A stretch of DNA of 9,094 nt, taken from the NCBI GenBank assembly GCA_964386525.1, contig CAYLSO010000317.1:1-9094 (forward strand), given 5' to 3'. Origin of the DNA: CAYLSO01 sp964386525. GTDB lineage: Bacteria; Eisenbacteria; RBG-16-71-46; DASYSL01. How positions within the stretch are numbered: position 1 is the stretch's first letter; every line of letters begins with the position of its first letter. Positions 5,724 to 9,094 of this stretch are shown in pieces. The position numbers and the translations under genes are program-made. The notes below the pieces were generated by a model. The model made no database searches. It was not told the DNA's origin and saw nothing but the letters and a program-made list of their open reading frames with translations.

Positions 5724-5978
5724 TTAGCCCGCCCGCGCCAACCCGCGTAACTCGTTGAAAACCGCGAGAACCTCCCTCGGCGGCGCCAGGCACAGAGTTC
5801 GAAATAAGTCGAGTATGGGGAGCCATCTTAGTCGGTGTACGAACCGCATCACCGTTCGGCACCGCGTACCAGATCTCGATCGAGTTGCGGTCGTGCACGA
5901 GCACCTTCTTCACCACCTGGTGGAGGAGGTGCTTTCTTTCTGAGTTTGTCCCTTGACGAGGAGGTGATTCAACTCGGC
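5724..5978 (-). pseudogene. Serine recombinase C-terminal relic with compensating frameshifts
   Basis: The minus strand reads A-E-L-N-H-L-L-V-K-G-Q-T-Q-K (5975-5934). It then continues in another frame as E-R-K-H-L-L-H-Q-V-V-K-K-V-L-V-H-D-R-N and S-I-E-I-W-Y-A-V-P-N. Near 5845 it returns to the first frame with W-L-P-I-L-D-L-F-R-T and A-P-P-R-E-V-L-A-V-F-N-E-L-R, ending at TAA 5726-5724. The HDRxxIEIWYxxPN block is, from memory, typical of the C-terminal region of large serine recombinases/resolvase-family proteins. No catalytic N-terminal domain is found upstream. It is a degraded remnant. Confidence 0.5.
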
Positions 5979-6565
5979 TCCCCGCGCTGTCGTAGCAGCG
6001 GGAGAGACGGCGATGCTGGACGAGGGATGACGTCCGGCCCCGCAGCCCGAACTACTGGAGACTATGATTGCCGTCATCAACCAGCCATTCCCGGCAGCAG
6101 GTTCTCGTGCGGTGAAGCGGGTGCTGCCATGTGGAGTTTGGCAGGGATGATCGGGGGCTCTCTCGATTCCCGGGTCGCCTTCCCGCGGACAGGCCCACGA
6201 GGGGCAGCTGGGGCTACATTCGACACACAGTTGATTATTGACTTGCACGCCGTTCGGCGTAAGCTCGCTGGTAGTCCGCAGGTGTGACGTTGCCGCGCGT
6301 CCACGTCTCCCTTCCGGTCTGGACTCTCGGCCCGCCCCCAAGGACGGCAGCACTCCCCTTAGCTATCACAGACGACGATCGAGGCTTGGGCACGTCCCGT
6401 CAGATGTTCGGGCGGAGTGTGCGACGCTGGGCTTGGTCGGGAAGCCGAAGGCCGACGACCTAGGCTCCGCTGGGGATCGGGTCTGCCCTCGACCGGCTTC
6501 GGGTGAGCCAGCCTGAATTCTCCGAGTTCTCAGAAGTCTGGGTTCCGGGGCCCGACGCGAAGCGT
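5979..6565. other. Long intergenic region before the large exported-protein gene
   Basis: No protein or RNA gene is recognised. Open frames here give low-complexity, unfamiliar translations without ribosome binding sites. The 3' part should hold the promoter of the gene at 6582. A dyad at 6513-6533 is the only symmetrical element noted. The 5' part may be further eroded mobile DNA next to the recombinase relic. Confidence 0.4.
6513..6533. promoter_or_regulatory. Dyad-symmetric element upstream of the large exported-protein gene
   Basis: CTGA-nnn-CTC-C-GAG-nnn-TCAG is a 21-bp interrupted dyad centred at 6523, 48 bp before the start codon. The geometry suits a dimeric regulator's operator, but no regulator is known and a chance origin is possible. 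Confidence 0.2.
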
Positions 6566-6581
6566 GAGGAGGGCAAGAACA

Positions 6582-9094
6582 ATGAGGACTAAGGTTCTTC
6601 TCCTGGCCTGCCTCTGCACCCTGGCCATCGCGGGCGCCGCGAACGCGCAGTACTTCATGGAAATCTCCTGGGACGACTGCAGCCCCAAAGTTCTCAACAA
6701 GGCGTTCGCTGGTCCCGGAGTGTACAGCCAGGTCGTCTCGCTCATCCCATTCGTCGCCGATCCGATTGAGGCTTATGAGCTGAGGATCACGGCGGATCCC
6801 ACTGTATCCGACGCCTGGCGCTTCGACGGTGCCGGATGCCAAACCAGCTCGCGGATTGCCTTCGCAGAGACCGGCGGTACGTCGTGCCCGAGCCTTGCGG
6901 GGCCCGATCCTATGCCGCCGCCCGGGTTCTCCTACTCATATGATCCTGAAAACCAGACCGCGCAGCTCGTGTTCTTCAGATGGTTCGGTGGGAGCACGAT
7001 CACCCCGACGGTGGACCAGCGTTACTCGCTGCTAAAGCTCAATTATGACCATAGTCTCTCGGTAGCCGGCCCGAGCGGCCCAGGAACCTGTGGCGGTGCT
7101 GAGCAACCGCTGAAGTTCCGTGCGACCTGTGTGGTGATACAGAGCGGTGGGTTAGGAATTCCCGCTAACCAGGATTCTGTCGGATGGAACAACCCCTGTA
7201 TGGTCATGCCCTGTGCCGGCCAAGTTGTCGCCACCGGCAAAGAGGCGGTCTGCGCAGGGGACTTTTACACGGTCAGCGGCTCGGCGCGGAACTGTGGCGT
7301 GCGTGAGGCGACTCTCGAGATCACGATCAAGGACGAGGCCGGGGTTCCCATCCAGTCGCGTGCGTTCCTGGGGGTCCCGCCCTGGGGCAAGGTGACCCTT
7401 ACCTCTGATCCTATGGTGTGCCAGACACCGGGATCCCGGACGTTCACCGTGGAGGCCATCGCAGCGGACTTCTGTGGGAAGTCCGGAGTCGCGTCCGCGC
7501 AATGCTCTACGACGTGCTACGCGGCACAATGCGTGACCGTGGTCTGCAGCGCCCCGGACACGGTCTGCGTCGGGCAGCCCTTTGCGGTCACGGCCTACGC
7601 CAAGAACTGTGGAAGCGAGCCGGCCGAAGTGATCATCGCAATCAGGGACACCGCGAATGCGACCCTCAAGTCGGCGTCCTTCCCCGAGGTCGCCCCGGGT
7701 GAGGCCCGGGTACTGTCAACCGACCCCATCACCTGTGCGGCCGCGGGCCCGAGCACCTACTGGGCAGAGGTGACCGCGGTAGGCGAGGGCGGATGCAAAG
7801 TCGACGCGGCTCACTCGACGACGGTGGTGTGCCGCGGTCTGCCCTACGTGGGGCAGGTCGGGTGTTCCGCGCCAGCAGCCGTGTGCGTGGGCGAGCCCTT
7901 TTTTGTTATGGGCGGGGCGACGAACTGGGGGACTCACCTGGTGGACTTGACGCTCACCATCAAGGACTGGGAAGGGACCGTGCTCAAGGTGGAGACTTTT
8001 CCGGCGGTTCCGCCGGGCACGGCAACGGGTACCAAGGGCGGTCCCATCACCTGCCCGGGCCCGGGGACCTGGATGTGTTCGACGACGGTGACGGCGGCTG
8101 ACATGTGCGGCACGGTGCAGAGCGGACCGGCGACCTGCTCGATCGTCTGCAAGCCACTGGCCTGCGCGGACCAGGTGACGTGCGACGCTCCGCCGGCGGT
8201 CTGCCTTGGCGGGATCTACAAGGTCGTGGGTTCGGCGCGGAACTGCGGGGACCGGCCAGCCGATCTGACGATCACGATCACGCAGGAGCCGGGGATTACG
8301 CTCAAGACACAGGTTTTCGGGGGGGTTGGGGTAGGGGACATCCGGACTCTGACAAGCGAGGTCCTCAGTTGTCAGTTCGCCGGGAGCACGACCTACACGG
8401 TCCTGGTAACCGCCGCCAACGAATGCGGCTCGGTGGCCGCTGTTCCCGCCACGCGCACGGTGGTGTGCCGGGAGCCGGCCTGCCCGACGGTCACTTTCAC
8501 CGACATCGGCGCGGGGTTCCCGCAGATGAAGGATGCTTCCGCGGCCTGGGGGGATTACGACAGCGACGGGGATCTCGACCTCGTGCTGACCGGAGCGACC
8601 GGGGGATCAGCGACACGTCTCACGCGCGTCTACCGCAACGATGGCGGAGTCTTCCACGACGCCGGTGCCGGGCTGGAAGCAGTCTATCAGGGCGCGGTGG
8701 CCTGGGGAGACTACGACAACGACGGCGACCTCGATCTTCTGGTGACGGGAACGACGGGCGGTGGCGCGGGGGCGATGGCGCGCGTGTATCGCAACGACGG
8801 CGGGGTCTTCCACGATGCCGGCGCCGGGCTGGCCGCGGTCCATCAGGGCGGAGCGGCCTGGGGGGATTACGACAACGACGGGGATCTGGAGATCCTGCTG
8901 TCGGGCGACGCCAATCCTGAGCCGTTCACGAGGTTCTATCGCAACGCTGCCGCCGCCTTCAGCGAGGTCGTTTCCGCAATCCCGCAGGTGAGCCAGAGCG
9001 CGGTGGCCTGGGGAGACTACGACAACGACGGCGATCTGGACCTCCTGCTGGCGGGGAAGTTGGCTTCCGGCAGCGGGTTCACGGACGTATTCCG
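6582..9094 (+). CDS. Large exported protein: N-terminal module, four Cys-rich Ig-like repeats, FG-GAP/VCBS repeats (3' end outside window)
   Basis: The frame is open from ATG 6582 to the window edge, 837 codons with no stop. GAGGAGGG at 6566-6573 is a strong ribosome binding site. Residues 1-22 are a signal peptide (core VLLLACLCTLAIAGAA, site ANA|QY). Residues 23-205 are a module with S-W-D-D-C (29-33) and W-R-F-D-G-A-G-C-Q-T-S (79-89), which I associate with exported proteins of Eisenbacteria-like genomes. Residues about 211-640 hold four units of about 106 residues, each built around G-S-A-R-N-C-G (C238, C343, W449, C555), L-x-I-T-I-K-D and several cysteines; they look Ig-like/CARDB-like. 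From about 645 come FG-GAP/VCBS repeats, each with A-W-G-D-Y-D-N-D-G-D-L-D. Tryptophans are at 656, 708, 760 and 810, so spacing is 50-52. The D-x-D-x-D-G loops are expected to bind calcium. The product is secreted or surface-exposed. Ligand and secretion route are unknown; a C-terminal sorting domain may lie beyond the edge. Confidence 0.93.
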   Translation, partial: MRTKVLLLACLCTLAIAGAANAQYFMEISWDDCSPKVLNKAFAGPGVYSQVVSLIPFVADPIEAYELRITADPTVSDAWRFDGAGCQTSSRIAFAETGGTSCPSLAGPDPMPPPGFSYSYDPENQTAQLVFFRWFGGSTITPTVDQRYSLLKLNYDHSLSVAGPSGPGTCGGAEQPLKFRATCVVIQSGGLGIPANQDSVGWNNPCMVMPCAGQVVATGKEAVCAGDFYTVSGSARNCGVREATLEITIKDEAGVPIQSRAFLGVPPWGKVTLTSDPMVCQTPGSRTFTVEAIAADFCGKSGVASAQCSTTCYAAQCVTVVCSAPDTVCVGQPFAVTAYAKNCGSEPAEVIIAIRDTANATLKSASFPEVAPGEARVLSTDPITCAAAGPSTYWAEVTAVGEGGCKVDAAHSTTVVCRGLPYVGQVGCSAPAAVCVGEPFFVMGGATNWGTHLVDLTLTIKDWEGTVLKVETFPAVPPGTATGTKGGPITCPGPGTWMCSTTVTAADMCGTVQSGPATCSIVCKPLACADQVTCDAPPAVCLGGIYKVVGSARNCGDRPADLTITITQEPGITLKTQVFGGVGVGDIRTLTSEVLSCQFAGSTTYTVLVTAANECGSVAAVPATRTVVCREPACPTVTFTDIGAGFPQMKDASAAWGDYDSDGDLDLVLTGATGGSATRLTRVYRNDGGVFHDAGAGLEAVYQGAVAWGDYDNDGDLDLLVTGTTGGGAGAMARVYRNDGGVFHDAGAGLAAVHQGGAAWGDYDNDGDLEILLSGDANPEPFTRFYRNAAAAFSEVVSAIPQVSQSAVAWGDYDNDGDLDLLLAGKLASGSGFTDVF
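8547..9094 (+). repeat. Tandem about-156-bp FG-GAP coding repeats
   Basis: Units begin with the TGG of G-D-Y-D-x-D-G-D at 8547, 8703, 8859 and 9009 (156, 156, 150 bp). The first two units are very similar at DNA level across the part encoding V-Y-R-N-D-G-G-V-F-H-D-A-G-A-G-L, while units three and four are more diverged. This suggests recent duplication within the gene. The array continues past the window. Confidence 0.85.

Noticed and set aside
5910..6353. Minus-strand frame of 147 codons
   Set aside because: Only its last part overlaps the recombinase relic. The rest is unfamiliar, compositionally biased and lacks a ribosome binding site.
8105..8920. Plus-strand frame of 271 codons with Gly/Arg-rich repeats
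   Set aside because: Out-of-frame reading of the Ig-like and FG-GAP repeats of the large exported protein, which is open in another frame across the same DNA.
1..9094. CRISPR array, tRNA or rRNA
   Set aside because: No evenly spaced short repeats with unique spacers, no tRNA cloverleaf and no rRNA-like stretch were seen. The regular repeats present are all protein-coding.

Overview
The window is GC-rich and looks like an accessory, insertion-sequence-loaded stretch from an uncultured bacterium. Two exported proteins carry features common in Eisenbacteria and related FCB-like lineages: repeat-built secreted proteins, a FlgD-like/type-A sorting domain at the C-terminus, and an N-terminal 'SWDDC ... 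W-F-x-x-A-G-C-Q-T-S' module. This taxonomic guess rests on protein style only and is moderate in confidence.

Layout. (1) 1-81, minus: the first 27 codons of an IS630-type transposase, cut by the window edge. (2) 138-1859, minus: an intact 573-aa exported protein with eight about-54-residue beta repeats and a C-terminal sorting domain. (3) 2042-5455: a nest of insertion sequences. It holds an IS3-type left-terminal repeat (2042-2063), a stem-loop-rich leader, an intact IS110-family DEDD recombinase (2216-3361), a 24-codon relic of another IS3 orfB tail (3361-3432), an IS3-type orfA/orfB pair (3770-5309), and two direct copies of the IS3 right end (5308-5350 and 5413-5455) with 62 bp of foreign coding sequence between them. 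(4) 5455-5631: the orphaned last 58 codons of an exported protein's sorting domain, followed by a strong terminator (5661-5694). The front of that gene has been lost at the IS edge. (5) 5724-5978, minus: a frameshifted relic of a serine recombinase C-terminus. (6) 5979-6565: no recognisable gene. (7) 6582 to the window end, plus: the largest gene here, at least 837 codons. It has a signal peptide, an N-terminal module, four Cys-rich Ig-like repeats of about 106 residues, then FG-GAP/VCBS-type calcium-binding repeats running off the edge.

How it fits together. Two exported repeat proteins flank a zone where at least three IS families (IS630, IS3, IS110) and a recombinase relic have accumulated. 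The insertions appear to have removed most of a third exported-protein gene. I see no CRISPR array, tRNA, rRNA or convincing multi-gene operon. I do not see a clearly new defence or metabolic system. The strongest leads are the possible IS110 guide-RNA region, the nested IS3 ends, the shifted IS3 frameshift window, and the architecture of the large exported protein.
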